Below, one piece after another: positions 37,689-45,807 of a stretch of DNA of 64,000 bases. The stretch's first letter is position 1. Each line of letters begins with the position of its first letter. Source of the stretch: Ruegeria halocynthiae (GTDB taxonomy: Bacteria; Pseudomonadota; Alphaproteobacteria; Rhodobacterales; Rhodobacteraceae); contig NZ_JQEZ01000001.1 in the NCBI RefSeq assembly GCF_000743705.1, positions 178,070-242,069 on the forward strand, read 5' to 3'. The translations under genes were made by a program, and so were the position numbers. The notes below the pieces were generated by a model. The model searched no databases and was not told where the DNA came from. It saw only the letters and a list, made by a program, of their open reading frames with translations.

Positions 37689-38258
37689 ATGAAGCAAGCA
37701 AAGCTACTGACGCAAGCAGAACAGAAACGTGTTTACGCGGTTATTGACGCTCATCGCTACAAATCCAGAAACCGTGCAATTTTCGCATTCAGCTTTTTTG
37801 CAGGTTTGCGTGCTTGCGAAATTGCGACGCTGAAAGTTGGTGACATTTTTGAAGACGATGGCGACGTGCGCGACACTGTGTATTTGGCAGCTACGCAGAC
37901 AAAGGGCGATGAGGCTGGAACTGTGCTTGTGAGCAAGCGATTAAACAAAGCTCTTACTACATATGCTGCCGCCTACCCTCGTCACGCCAGCAAATCTCAG
38001 GCGCCATTGTTTTTCAGTGCAAAACGCGGCGGATTCAGCCCGCAGACAATTGTGAACTTGTTTGCCAAGTTTTACTCAGCAGCAGGCATCAAAGGCGCAA
38101 GCTCACATAGCGGCAGACGGCAGTTTTTGACAGAGCTTGCAGACAAGGGCGTGAATGTGCGGGTGATACAGGCGCTGGCGCGGCACAAAGACATAAGCAC
38201 GACGCAGCGATACATTGACTACAACGAAAGCAAGCTGCGCAACGCGATTGAATTGTAA
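37689..38258 (+). CDS. Tyrosine recombinase, catalytic domain only
   Basis: A 189-residue integrase-family protein. Catalytic residues are visible: Arg in FAGLRACEIATLKV, Lys in QTKGDEAG, the HxxR-type box in SSHSGRRQF, His in LARHKDIS, and nucleophile Tyr in TTQRYIDY. The N-terminal arm- and core-binding domains of usual integrases (about 150 residues) are missing, so it may act with a partner or at simple sites. AGGTGAG precedes the ATG. The 3' end is repeated at 40256-40345 as a gene remnant. Confidence 0.85.
   Translation: MKQAKLLTQAEQKRVYAVIDAHRYKSRNRAIFAFSFFAGLRACEIATLKVGDIFEDDGDVRDTVYLAATQTKGDEAGTVLVSKRLNKALTTYAAAYPRHASKSQAPLFFSAKRGGFSPQTIVNLFAKFYSAAGIKGASSHSGRRQFLTELADKGVNVRVIQALARHKDISTTQRYIDYNESKLRNAIEL
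38172..38258 (+). repeat. Direct repeat A: 3' end of the short integrase gene
   Basis: The last about 87 bases of the integrase gene recur with a few differences at 40256-40345. The two copies flank about 2 kb of cargo (38259-40255), which holds a lyase-like gene, a helix-turn-helix gene and a membrane-protein gene. Confidence 0.8.
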
Positions 38259-38287
38259 GATGACCAACATCTTCGAACAACACGACC

Positions 38288-39115
38288 TTACCTGCCAAGC
38301 TTTTTTTGGCTCCCCGCACGCTTAACGTTCGCGAAGTAAACTGTGCCAGGGCGAACATGCTTAACCCCAGCCGTGCAGCACAAATAGACACCAAAATCGA
38401 AGTGGTTCATTTTTGTTTTTTTGTGAGGGTAGTCAGGCGCAATGTTTAATGTGGGACCGTTGTAGTTGGCATGCTGCTTACCATCGACGTAAACGATTAT
38501 CTGCCCGTCTGACTGATGGGACCATTTAGCATAAACTTGGATGTTCCTCCATTGCCCTTTGAAGTCGCTCATTTTCATCAGCGGAATGCGGGCTATGTCT
38601 CTACAATCGTGGTTTGCAGGGTCACGGGGCGCTTGTAACCGCAAGTAGATGGTGCCGCCTTCCCCTTTGCGAGTGGAATGATTTATTGACGCGTGCGAAC
38701 AGACAAAGCCTTTCCATCCTACAAATGTGTAACTTCCGCTGGTTTGCTGCCCAACAGTTGGAAATGAACTAGGAATTAGCATATCCCAGCCATACCAAGC
38801 CTCAGACGGCTGCGGAAAAATCCAGCGACCATCACTTTTTGATTCCCTAAGCCACGAGCGCACGGAACCGTAAGTACAGTCACCTTTGCCTGTCCCATCA
38901 CCATATGAAGCGGTTACACAATCGCCGCCATAAATCGAAAAAGAATGGACACGCTTTGCTTTGATGCCTTCAACTTTGCGCACTTGCTTGTAGGAATCTG
39001 GCAAATTCGAGCCATTTTGCTCAAACTTCAAGCGATCAGCGCTGGCGGCGTCATTGAAAGCCACAACAATGATGACCGCCGCCAACATTGTTTTCGACAC
39101 GAAAGTCCTCAGCAC
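38288..39115 (-). CDS. Secreted polysaccharide lyase-like protein
   Basis: A 275-residue protein with a signal peptide (residues 1-26, hydrophobic core TMLAAVIIVVAF, cleavage near SADR). The mature part is a beta-sandwich of the jelly-roll kind seen in polysaccharide lyases (heparin-lyase-I or PL20-like): WYGWDMLIPSSFP, VGWKGFVCSHAS, GQWRNIQVYAKW and IIVYVDGKQHANYNG. Six or more cysteines suggest disulfides. It probably cuts an acidic polysaccharide outside the cytoplasm; substrate unknown. It is the only clearly metabolic cargo gene in the island and lies between the direct repeats. Confidence 0.78.
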   Translation of the reverse strand: MLRTFVSKTMLAAVIIVVAFNDAASADRLKFEQNGSNLPDSYKQVRKVEGIKAKRVHSFSIYGGDCVTASYGDGTGKGDCTYGSVRSWLRESKSDGRWIFPQPSEAWYGWDMLIPSSFPTVGQQTSGSYTFVGWKGFVCSHASINHSTRKGEGGTIYLRLQAPRDPANHDCRDIARIPLMKMSDFKGQWRNIQVYAKWSHQSDGQIIVYVDGKQHANYNGPTLNIAPDYPHKKTKMNHFDFGVYLCCTAGVKHVRPGTVYFANVKRAGSQKKLGR

Positions 39116-39254
39116 ATCAATCCTCTAACTTTTCTCGTACACGCAAAGCTCAAACGGTTCACGCATCAACCTTAAGTGCCAACTTGGGACTTGTTGAGCG
39201 CGACAGTCAAGCCCTATATTAGGGGTATCTGGCTTTGCAGTATTGAGCTTAAAC

Positions 39255-39551
39255 ATGACGGGAATTGAGAAAATTGCGCGGCTGAAGCACTTACTGCTTG
39301 GCATGGAGCGTGACTTAGGCATTAACGACCTAAGTACCGTACAGAGAAATATCGTTTACGCTGCCACGCTCTTGTCAGAAACGTCACGCGCAGTCGCGAC
39401 AGAAGACATAAGGCACCATGAACTACTTGACGGCGTGTCTCGCAGCGCATTTTTTCGGGCGTTAAAGGACCTTGTAGATACAGGCTATCTGCAACACACA
39501 GACGGGCGAAAGCGCTCAGCATACGTCTTGTCAGACAAGCTAAGCCGTTAG
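39255..39551 (+). CDS. Winged-helix DNA-binding protein
   Basis: A 98-residue protein from ATG 39255. It has a helix-turn-helix region (VSRSAFFRALKDLVDTGYL) followed by a wing-like hairpin (TDGRKRSAYVLSDK), similar to MarR-type or replication-module wHTH proteins. It precedes the membrane-protein gene by 10 bases, suggesting an operon and possibly autoregulation. The target is unknown. Confidence 0.7.
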   Translation: MTGIEKIARLKHLLLGMERDLGINDLSTVQRNIVYAATLLSETSRAVATEDIRHHELLDGVSRSAFFRALKDLVDTGYLQHTDGRKRSAYVLSDKLSR

Positions 39552-39561
39552 CACAGCTCAG

Positions 39562-40125
39562 ATGATACGGTACGCGGACTTCATTTTACCATTTGCGATT
39601 ATCTCGCTTGCAAACCTGTCGGCATTTGGCATCTCAATTCATCTGCTTCTGCCACTACAAGCCCAATACACACCTGAGCTTGCCCCATACGCCAGCTTAC
39701 TGTTTCTGCCGCATGGTGTTCGCATATTGTCAGCCTGGCTGATGGGTTGGAAAGCAATACCGCTGATTGCACCTACCGCCATGTTCACCCATTGGCTGAA
39801 CTTTGGCGCGGAGGGGTTTACCGCACTGGGTTTAGCAGGCGCATTTTCAGGCGTCGTTTGCGCTGCCATAACATTTTGGGTGCTGGCAAAGGCGGGGATG
39901 GATTTTCGAATAACTGCCGACAAGACAGCAAATTGGCGCGATGTCATGATTGCTGGCGGCATTGCATCAGTGATTAACACCTTTGGTATGGGCTTCGCTT
40001 TCAACCACAACACAGATACGCTTGTTGGCTATTTTATTGGTGACGTGACAGGCTTGTTCGCATGCATGTTTATCCTAATGCTGGCGTTCAAAATCACACG
40101 TGGTGCATCCAGAAAGACAAGCTGA
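39562..40125 (+). CDS. Membrane protein, about five helices (hypothetical)
   Basis: A 187-residue integral membrane protein. Helices are evident at about residues 7-30, 40-62, 68-85, 90-112, 128-148 and 155-178; residues between the fourth and fifth carry the charged loop RITADKTANWRD. The overall pattern, with LLFLPHGVRILSAWLMGW, resembles sensor-type membrane modules of unknown ligand. No extra domain follows. It shares a probable operon with the winged-helix gene and ends at a terminator hairpin. Confidence 0.7.
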   Translation: MIRYADFILPFAIISLANLSAFGISIHLLLPLQAQYTPELAPYASLLFLPHGVRILSAWLMGWKAIPLIAPTAMFTHWLNFGAEGFTALGLAGAFSGVVCAAITFWVLAKAGMDFRITADKTANWRDVMIAGGIASVINTFGMGFAFNHNTDTLVGYFIGDVTGLFACMFILMLAFKITRGASRKTS

Positions 40126-40138
40126 ATCAATGATAACG

Positions 40139-40170
40139 GATGATTTGAAAGGAAATCATCTTATTCTTTA
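40139..40170 (+). terminator. Terminator after the membrane-protein gene
   Basis: GATGATTT pairs with AAATCATC around a six-base loop (40139-40160), followed by TTATTCTTTA. Confidence 0.7.
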
Positions 40171-40255
40171 ATTGATCACGCTACTTGAAGCGTTAAAGTG
40201 TAAAAAGCAGTCACAGAAGGAATTCGACTGGACTCGTGGGCAAAGTGTGAAGAAA

Positions 40256-40345
40256 GCGTTGGCGCAGCACAAGGACATGAGCACGACACAGCGTTGCATT
40301 GACTACAACGAAAGCAAGCTGCGGAACGCGATTGAGCTGTCTTAA
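40256..40345 (+). pseudogene. Remnant of the short integrase gene (direct repeat B)
   Basis: Reads in frame as the last 29 residues of the integrase at 37689-38258, for example LAQHKDMSTTQRCIDYNESK versus LARHKDISTTQRYIDYNESK there, and then stops. The nucleophile tyrosine is changed to cysteine (codon TAC to TGC). Upstream similarity fades within a few bases. Either a decayed duplicate or an attachment-site copy at the end of the integrase gene. It is followed by an A-rich stretch. Confidence 0.8.
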
Positions 40346-40504
40346 AAAAAGCAAAAAAAGTTAAAAAAGTTTGGTTTGCAATCAAGTGCTTACACTCACA
40401 GCTCCAAGCCTAGAAGTTCCGATTAATCATTTATTATCAATGAGTTACTCGCTGTCAAATTTGCTAAAAATTGCGTTTTGTGGTATGTTTATTGAGTAAG
40501 CGGA

Positions 40505-40939
40505 ATGCATCCTCTTGCAAACTTCAATCAACATGAAAGTAACAAAATGAACGTGAATTTTATTGTGAGCTTCAACAGCCGTGAACAAATCTTATTTGAT
40601 ATTGATGTGGCTACAAAGGACGTTGACTACGAGCAAATGAAGTTGCAGCTACAGCTCGCCGCATTTCTTTGCCTGCAAATCAACAATTTTAACGTAGACG
40701 ATGTATGGAAAATTTCAACAGCAGCAAATTGGAATGATACTTGGTGCAAAGAGCATGGACCGCTGCCCAGCAACTTCAAAACCCATTTCAATGGGAAGTT
40801 TGCATACGGCATTTTTCGCAATGACAACAAGTCACTGAGACAAGTGCTGCAAGCGCATTTCCAAGTTAGCAAAATGTGCCGCTTTGACTACTTTGGTAAA
40901 CCTTACAGCGTTGCAGAGTACTACGCGCGCTCTGCGTAA
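40505..40939 (+). CDS. Hypothetical protein of the island
   Basis: A 144-residue protein I do not recognise. An alternative start at 40547 (MNVNFIVSF) removes 14 residues and may be better. It reads VDYEQMKLQLQLAAFLCLQ, then TAANWNDTWCKEHGPLPSN, RQVLQAHFQVSKMCRFDYFG and AEYYARSA at the end. No signal or membrane segment. It lies between the integrase remnant and the next gene. Confidence 0.6.
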   Translation: MHPLANFNQHESNKMNVNFIVSFNSREQILFDIDVATKDVDYEQMKLQLQLAAFLCLQINNFNVDDVWKISTAANWNDTWCKEHGPLPSNFKTHFNGKFAYGIFRNDNKSLRQVLQAHFQVSKMCRFDYFGKPYSVAEYYARSA

Positions 40940-41060
40940 ACGGACTCTTTGCCCTACACAGTAGTACATATCAACGTTATGTAAGCAGCGCCCTTTCCAG
41001 CGCTGCTTTCGTCGTTTCTACTATCATGCAACGGCACTGTGATAGCGAAGCGGCGAAGGT

Positions 41061-41537
41061 ATGGCTATGACGACGATAAGCACGGCACGACAATATTTTG
41101 ATCAGGTAGTTGCTTACAACGTGCAGCAGTACAAAGCACAGCCAACCAGCCTGCCCGCAGCGTTCAATCTAGCAAGCTCGCTTTTTAGCATGCACGAGTG
41201 GATGTGGCACACATATGGGAATGCGCTTGGCGCAAATTTGGGCAGCGCACGTGATTTCAATAGCCACGTTCAAACTGCATGCCCTGCGTTCAAACACATG
41301 CGCGACCTAGCAAACGCGTCCAAGCATGTGTTTCTCTCTTCTCCTTCAACGCAAGCAGCGCATATTACGGATACAAGCGCGGTAGAAAGCAGGTATGGCA
41401 AAGGCGCTTACGGAAGGGGGAAATACGGGCGTGGGGTGGTAGTGATTGATGACGGTGGAACAAAAGTGGATTTTGAAAACACTGCTGATGAAGTTTACAA
41501 GTACTGGGAAGATTTGCTGAACGACATGGGCAGCTAA
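41061..41537 (+). CDS. Hypothetical protein beside the integrase
   Basis: A 158-residue protein. The N-terminal two thirds are helical (LPAAFNLASSLFSMHEWMWH, FKHMRDLANASKHVFLS), followed by a short Gly/Tyr repeat (GKGAYGRGKYGRG) and an acidic helix. A pattern of His and Asn-Ala-Ser-Lys-His suggests a cytoplasmic helical bundle; no family named. Its stop overlaps the stop of the convergent integrase gene by four bases. A second ATG lies two codons into the frame. Confidence 0.65.
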   Translation: MAMTTISTARQYFDQVVAYNVQQYKAQPTSLPAAFNLASSLFSMHEWMWHTYGNALGANLGSARDFNSHVQTACPAFKHMRDLANASKHVFLSSPSTQAAHITDTSAVESRYGKGAYGRGKYGRGVVVIDDGGTKVDFENTADEVYKYWEDLLNDMGS

Positions 41538-43027
41538 CTAGCTTTCCCCTTCGCTATTGCCAAAAATGCCTCGTCACTCAGCTCACCTGCCTTGTAACGG
41601 CGCATTGCCTCAGCCAAAAAAACATCATCCTGCAAAGCAGTGCCATTCTCAGCGCTGCTTTTCTTCTTTCTGATTGTGCGCGTAATTTGCTGTCTGCGCT
41701 GCTTTGAAACGACATGGCTATAATGCGTTTCGATTTGCTTTACCTTGCAGCCCATGTTGAGCGCCAAGTCGTAGACGCTCACATCGCCCTTCTCCAAGCG
41801 TAGCGTCGCGTATGTGTGCCGCAAGCTATACAAACTGCGCCTGTCGCCATCTCTATCGTAAAGCAATCCGTGTTGCCTGCCATCAAAATCAATCGCGCGC
41901 AGATATTGCTGAAAGCTTTTGTTCAGGTCGCCAATCTGCATGGCTTTACCATCCGCGTCAGTTTGTTGCCCAAACCAAACCCAGTCATTTCGCGCAGCGT
42001 GTGGCGTGATTTCCAGCCATTCTTTGAGAGCACTGTTTGCGCTTGGTTGTGTCTGTACAAAGCGCGCCTGCCCTTTTTTGGTCGCTTTACTTACGCGGAT
42101 TTCCGCAATGCGATCTTCTTCGCCTTCAACCACTTCATCAAGCTTAACATCGCTCCACTTCATTTCGCGCGCTTCACCAACACGCAAGCCGCTGTGCAAT
42201 AGGAACATGACAAAATAGGAAAGTTGAGCGCGTTGCAGCTTGTGCCACGCATTCAAGCCCGTACTTGCAAAACGTCCAACACAATCTCTGTAGCTACGCA
42301 AGTTGCGCACCAGCACAGTGTTTTCTTTGCCAGTGTCAAAGCCTGCACGCCTATTAGGCGTTCGCTCCTTTGCAGCAACACGCATCTTAAACACTTGCTG
42401 CATCCGTCCGCGTTCAAACGCATCATAAAAAATCTGATTAAGTGCGCTTTGCTCCATGAGCAGCGTCTTTACCGCAGGCGAACTTTTTGCGTTTGCTGTT
42501 CCGCGAGTTTTACTGCCGCGACGTTTTGGATTGTACTCCCGCAGCTTTGCCGCCTGCTCAGTTGTCCAGTACGCCTTCCGCCAGTCCCAATAGCCATGCG
42601 CAAACTGCGGGGTAACATCGTTAAGCAGCTTTGAGCTTTTGTCTGCGTTGGAAAAATAGTCTTTGAAGTAGCGATTGAAGTACATTTTGTGCCATCGCGC
42701 GCGCTCATCAGCCCACGTTCCGTTGCGCAAGTTGCGCTCATACCAATCGTTCCAGTGCCGTTCAAAAGTGTATTCGTCTAGGCTGTGTCCCAACCTTGCA
42801 GCTTGTTGCAGCCGCAAATACTCATCATGTGCAAACGCATAAGCGTCTTCATACTTCGTCAGCTTTGTACTGCGGGTGATATAGCCTTTGTGCCCAGCCA
42901 CTTTCAGTCGCATGTACCAAGTTGGTTTGCGATGAGATTTTGAGTTTGGGACAGCTACGGCTAGGTTGCGCTGAAATAGCACGAGTGCGCCACCATAATG
43001 TTCTTGCCTATTCTCGTAATACGCCAA
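41534..43027 (-). CDS. int: Tyrosine-type site-specific integrase of the island
   Basis: A 497-residue integrase, longer than the usual 380-420. The N-terminal arm-binding region includes TWYMRLKVAGHKGYITRS, followed by a SAM-like core-binding domain (residues about 95-200). Catalytic residues: Arg in SGLRVGEAREM, Lys in ATKKGQARF, Arg in LYSLRHTYATL and Tyr in IETHYSHV; the His normally before the second Arg is a Tyr. It would move the island by recombining the rpsI-end repeats. The gene is 100 bases from the right-end arm sites, as usual for an integrase next to its att site. No excisionase recognised. Confidence 0.92.
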   Translation of the reverse strand: MAYYENRQEHYGGALVLFQRNLAVAVPNSKSHRKPTWYMRLKVAGHKGYITRSTKLTKYEDAYAFAHDEYLRLQQAARLGHSLDEYTFERHWNDWYERNLRNGTWADERARWHKMYFNRYFKDYFSNADKSSKLLNDVTPQFAHGYWDWRKAYWTTEQAAKLREYNPKRRGSKTRGTANAKSSPAVKTLLMEQSALNQIFYDAFERGRMQQVFKMRVAAKERTPNRRAGFDTGKENTVLVRNLRSYRDCVGRFASTGLNAWHKLQRAQLSYFVMFLLHSGLRVGEAREMKWSDVKLDEVVEGEEDRIAEIRVSKATKKGQARFVQTQPSANSALKEWLEITPHAARNDWVWFGQQTDADGKAMQIGDLNKSFQQYLRAIDFDGRQHGLLYDRDGDRRSLYSLRHTYATLRLEKGDVSVYDLALNMGCKVKQIETHYSHVVSKQRRQQITRTIRKKKSSAENGTALQDDVFLAEAMRRYKAGELSDEAFLAIAKGKAS

Positions 43028-43065
43028 GTCCTGCCCGTTTCTTACATGCTGAGAACGCTAAAAAC

Positions 43066-43126
43066 ATGCTAATTTCGCTAAATCAAGACGTCAATGATAT
43101 CAATAAAATGCTAGTAAACTGCTAAC
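43066..43126. repeat. Putative integrase arm sites, right end
   Basis: Several words of one type in the same orientation: ATGCTAATTT (43066-43075), CGCTAAAT just after it, ATGCTAG, and CTGCTAAC (43119-43126). They resemble CTGCTAACTT at the left end (27516-27536). Direct orientation at both ends fits arm-type sites of a tyrosine integrase. Confidence 0.5.
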
Positions 43127-43129
43127 AAG

Positions 43130-43157
43130 AAAAAACGGTCGCGATTTCTTGCGACCG
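43130..43157 (-). terminator. rpsI terminator (right copy)
   Basis: On the reverse strand CGGTCGC pairs perfectly with GCGACCG around an eight-base loop, followed by TTTTTTC. It ends 34 bases after the rpsI stop. A similar hairpin at 27386-27412 marks the far side of the island, so this copy was probably brought in by the element. Confidence 0.85.
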
Positions 43158-43201
43158 TTTGATTTAATTGAGTTTTTATCTCGTTCTGCGTTAGCGCTTC
43201 G
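43148..43201. repeat. Right attachment region (attR) at rpsI 3' end
   Basis: Contains CTTGCGACCGTTTGATTT (43148-43165), then 25 bases, then the rpsI stop and last codons (TTAGCGCTTCG at 43191-43201). The same elements with the same spacing occur at 27403-27456. This keeps rpsI complete after integration. Confidence 0.75.
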
Positions 43202-43682
43202 AGAACTGGAACGAACGACGCGCTTTGCGCTTACCGTATTTCTTACGTTCCACAACGCGGCTGTCGCGGGTCAGGAAGCCAGCGGCTTTCAGCGCGCCAC
43301 GCAGGGACGGATCGTACAGTTGCAGCGCTTTCGAGATACCGTGCTTGACCGCACCGGCCTGACCGGTCAGGCCACCGCCCTTGACGGTTGCGACAACGTC
43401 GAATTCACCTTCAACACCGGCAACCTGGAACGGCTGGCGCAGGATCAGCTGCAGAACGGGACGCGCGAAGTACACGTCCTGATCTTTGCCGTTCACGGTG
43501 ACCTTGCCGGAGCCCGGCTTGATCCAAACGCGCGCGACAGCGTCTTTACGTTTGCCGGTAGCATACGAGCGACCCAGTTCATCACGTACGGGTTCACGCA
43601 CGATGATTTCTTCGGCCACAACTTCAACGCCTGCAACGGCGCTCAGCTCTTCGAGAGTATTGATCTGATCAGCCATGGTCAT
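43191..43682 (-). CDS. rpsI: 30S ribosomal protein S9
   Basis: A 163-residue S9. Motifs: [58 protein letters not shown] and the C-terminal SKR that reaches the tRNA in the P site. Start at 43682 overlaps the rplM stop (TAATG); an ATG two codons in (43676, MADQINTL) is an equally normal N terminus. It follows rplM, the universal rplM-rpsI pair. Its 3' end is the integration site of the island and remains intact. Confidence 0.97.
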   Translation of the reverse strand: MTMADQINTLEELSAVAGVEVVAEEIIVREPVRDELGRSYATGKRKDAVARVWIKPGSGKVTVNGKDQDVYFARPVLQLILRQPFQVAGVEGEFDVVATVKGGGLTGQAGAVKHGISKALQLYDPSLRGALKAAGFLTRDSRVVERKKYGKRKARRSFQFSKR

Positions 43683-44140
43683 TAGCTCCGGGTGTTTTTC
43701 TTGTTCATGGATGCAACATCCAGAACTTCGGGCGCTTGCGCCTCGTGGGGATGCTCGGCGCCGGCATAAACACGCAGGTTGGTCATAACCTGACGCGACA
43801 GGCGGTTGCCCGGCAGCATGCGCTTGACCGCTTGGGTCACAACGCGCTCGGGGTATTTGCCCTCAAGGATCTGCTGCTTGGTGCGCGACTTGATGCCGCC
43901 CGGGTGACCGGTGTGCCAGTAGAAGTTTTCTTCGCGCTTCTTGCCGGTCATCTGGATTTTGTCAGCGTTGATCACGATGACATTGTCGCCCATGTCCATG
44001 TTCGGGGTGAACGACGCTTTGTGCTTGCCACGCAGGCGCATGGCGACGATCGAAGCAAGACGGCCCAGAACAACGCCCTCGGCGTCGATCAGGATCCACT
44101 TCTTTTCGATGTCTGCAGGTGTTGCAGAAAAGGTTTTCAT
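43682..44140 (-). CDS. rplM: 50S ribosomal protein L13
   Basis: A 152-residue L13. Typical segments: [52 protein letters not shown] and [16 protein letters not shown]. The ATG at 44140 fits the family start ([11 protein letters not shown]); the frame runs 37 codons further up without support. The stop overlaps the rpsI start. Together they form the standard two-gene operon. Confidence 0.97.
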   Translation of the reverse strand: MKTFSATPADIEKKWILIDAEGVVLGRLASIVAMRLRGKHKASFTPNMDMGDNVIVINADKIQMTGKKREENFYWHTGHPGGIKSRTKQQILEGKYPERVVTQAVKRMLPGNRLSRQVMTNLRVYAGAEHPHEAQAPEVLDVASMNKKNTRS

Positions 44141-44304
44141 GGCAGGATAGTCCTGTTTGATGTGAAAGACCGCCCCCTTACGGAGCGGCCCGAATTCGAT
44201 GAATGGGTATTTAGAGAGGCTTGCGATGCAGGTCAATAACGCTTTGCGCATTAAAATTGTTTGCTTTCAATGCCTTATGAAATAGGTATTATTTTACCCC
44301 AACT

Positions 44305-45708
44305 TTAGACGCTGATTTGCTCGGGCGGATTGTCCAATAGCGCCCGCAGCCGCTGCATTGCGTCCTCGAACCGTTCCAGCGAAACGTGCCCATTCATCGC
44401 AATACGCACCGCATTTGGTGCGCGCCCGTCGCGAAGGGCGAACTCATCAGCCGACCGCAGCTGTATCCCCTCACGTTCGGCCGCACGGCTGAACGCCGCG
44501 GCGCGCCAACCCGATGGCAGGTTCAGCCAGACAAACGGCACGTCAGGTGCCCAGTTCAGGTCAAACCCGCCCAGAGCGTTGACCGTGACCCGCACGTAAT
44601 CCCCCATGCGTGTCCGAACGTCTCTGGCCACTTGACGCGTTCTGGCGTCGGACAACAGCAATCTGGTTAATTCCGCAAGCGGCTGCGCAAGGCCAAAATA
44701 CCCATATTCCGCTGAACGCCGCAGTTCCACACTGCGTTCACGCGGCGCAATCGCAAAGCCAACGCGCAACGACGGCGTGAGTATTTTCGAGATGGAGGAC
44801 ACATGCCAGCCCCGTTCCGGTGCCAAAGCGCGATAGCTGGGCTCGCGCGCTTCACCCATACGATAGCAGTCATCCTCGACAATCTGCACATCATGCCGAC
44901 GCGCTATGTCGACAATTTCTTTTCGACGCTCCAGCGGGGTGTGCGACCCGGTTGGGTTCTGAACCTCCGGAGAGACGCAGACAATCTGCGCAGGCGTCTG
45001 GCGCAGAATATGTTCCATCGCGTTTGGGTCGATGCCCCATTTATCCATCTTCACGCCGACCACATCGGCCCGCATCAACTCTCCTGCTCTGCGGAACCCG
45101 GCATAAGACAGATCTTCGACCAGAACGACCGGTTTTGCCCCGCGCAGAATAGTTTGGAATACCAGGCACAGACCGTTCTGCCCACCATGCGTCAGAACGA
45201 TATCATCTTGCGACAACGCCCCCAACGGCAGGTCCGAAAGCCAGTCAACCACGGCTTGCCGCGTGGGTTTGTACGCATCGCGCGTCGGATAGTTCATGAA
45301 CATTCCCGGATCGGCCTGCGCTACCTTTTGCAGGCATTCCCGTATCAACGCCACCTGCCCGACATCAGCCAACCTCGGACTGAACAGGCTGACGTTGGCA
45401 TTGTATTTATCGTCTCTCAGATGCAGTTGCCGCGCCCAGACATCATCCAGAATTGGTGATTTGGGCGGGGCCACAAATGTACCACGGCCGACTTCGGCCA
45501 CCAGCAACCCCTCGTCCGTCAGGATTGTATAGGCGCGCGCCACTGTACCCGGCGTGATTTGTAACCGATACGCCAGTTCGCGCACCGGTGGCAGCTTTGC
45601 CCCGACATCCAGAGATTTGTTTTCTATCGCTTTTCGGATTGTGTCAGCAACCAGACCGTATTTCGAACCCTTGGTTTTCGGGAGCGCCTCTGGCCAAATT
45701 GTATCCAT
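44305..45708 (-). CDS. MocR-type transcriptional regulator (GntR HTH plus aminotransferase domain)
   Basis: A 467-residue fusion. Residues about 10-80 are a GntR winged helix (LPPVRELAYRLQITPGTVAR, then EGLLVAEVGRGTFV). The rest is a fold type I aminotransferase domain with the PLP Asp in VEDDCYRMGE and the Lys in SSISKILTPSLR, so it probably binds PLP. MocR regulators sense PLP or amino compounds; the target is unknown here. The gene is divergent from a DUF1127 gene with 99 bases between, and a perfect palindrome covers its start codon. Confidence 0.9.
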   Translation of the reverse strand: MDTIWPEALPKTKGSKYGLVADTIRKAIENKSLDVGAKLPPVRELAYRLQITPGTVARAYTILTDEGLLVAEVGRGTFVAPPKSPILDDVWARQLHLRDDKYNANVSLFSPRLADVGQVALIRECLQKVAQADPGMFMNYPTRDAYKPTRQAVVDWLSDLPLGALSQDDIVLTHGGQNGLCLVFQTILRGAKPVVLVEDLSYAGFRRAGELMRADVVGVKMDKWGIDPNAMEHILRQTPAQIVCVSPEVQNPTGSHTPLERRKEIVDIARRHDVQIVEDDCYRMGEAREPSYRALAPERGWHVSSISKILTPSLRVGFAIAPRERSVELRRSAEYGYFGLAQPLAELTRLLLSDARTRQVARDVRTRMGDYVRVTVNALGGFDLNWAPDVPFVWLNLPSGWRAAAFSRAAEREGIQLRSADEFALRDGRAPNAVRIAMNGHVSLERFEDAMQRLRALLDNPPEQISV

Positions 45709-45715
45709 TACAATT
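45697..45715. promoter_or_regulatory. Palindrome over the MocR start codon (possible operator)
   Basis: AATTGTA (45697-45703) and TACAATT (45709-45715) form a perfect seven-base inverted repeat with a five-base spacer that contains the start codon. It is a good candidate for autorepression by the MocR protein. Confidence 0.5.
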
Positions 45716-45727
45716 CTTCCTTTGATT

Positions 45728-45784
45728 TTGACACAATGTCGAATGTATCAATCACGTATACCGAACATATTACTTTTGTGTCAA
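45728..45784. promoter_or_regulatory. Divergent promoter region with inverted TTGACACAA words
   Basis: TTGACACAA at 45728-45736 and its exact reverse complement TTGTGTCAA at 45776-45784 face each other 39 bases apart. On the reverse strand TTGACA (from 45784) with TATACG (45755-45760) spaced 18 bases makes a good promoter for the MocR gene. The symmetric words may also bind the regulator from both sides. Confidence 0.5.
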
Positions 45785-45807
45785 TACAATTTGAAAGGAT
45801 ACCCAAG

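Larger units (their letters stand above)
27446..43201. mobile_element. Genomic island integrated at the 3' end of rpsI
   Basis: Both ends carry a copy of the rpsI 3' end: TTAACGCTTCG at 27446-27456 and TTAGCGCTTCG at 43191-43201 (stop codon and last codons of rpsI, reverse strand). In each case the copy is preceded by exactly 25 bases and then by CTTGCGACCGTTTGATTT within the terminator hairpin (27403-27420 and 43148-43165). A full-length tyrosine integrase gene starts about 160 bases inside the right end. Base composition and codon use look unlike the flanks. Contents are defence, Rep-like, integrase and cargo genes plus an IS481 element. About 15.7 kb. Confidence 0.82.

Noticed and set aside
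40256..40345. The integrase remnant as a short functional gene
   Set aside because: It lacks a start region and all catalytic residues except the histidine; the nucleophile Tyr is changed.
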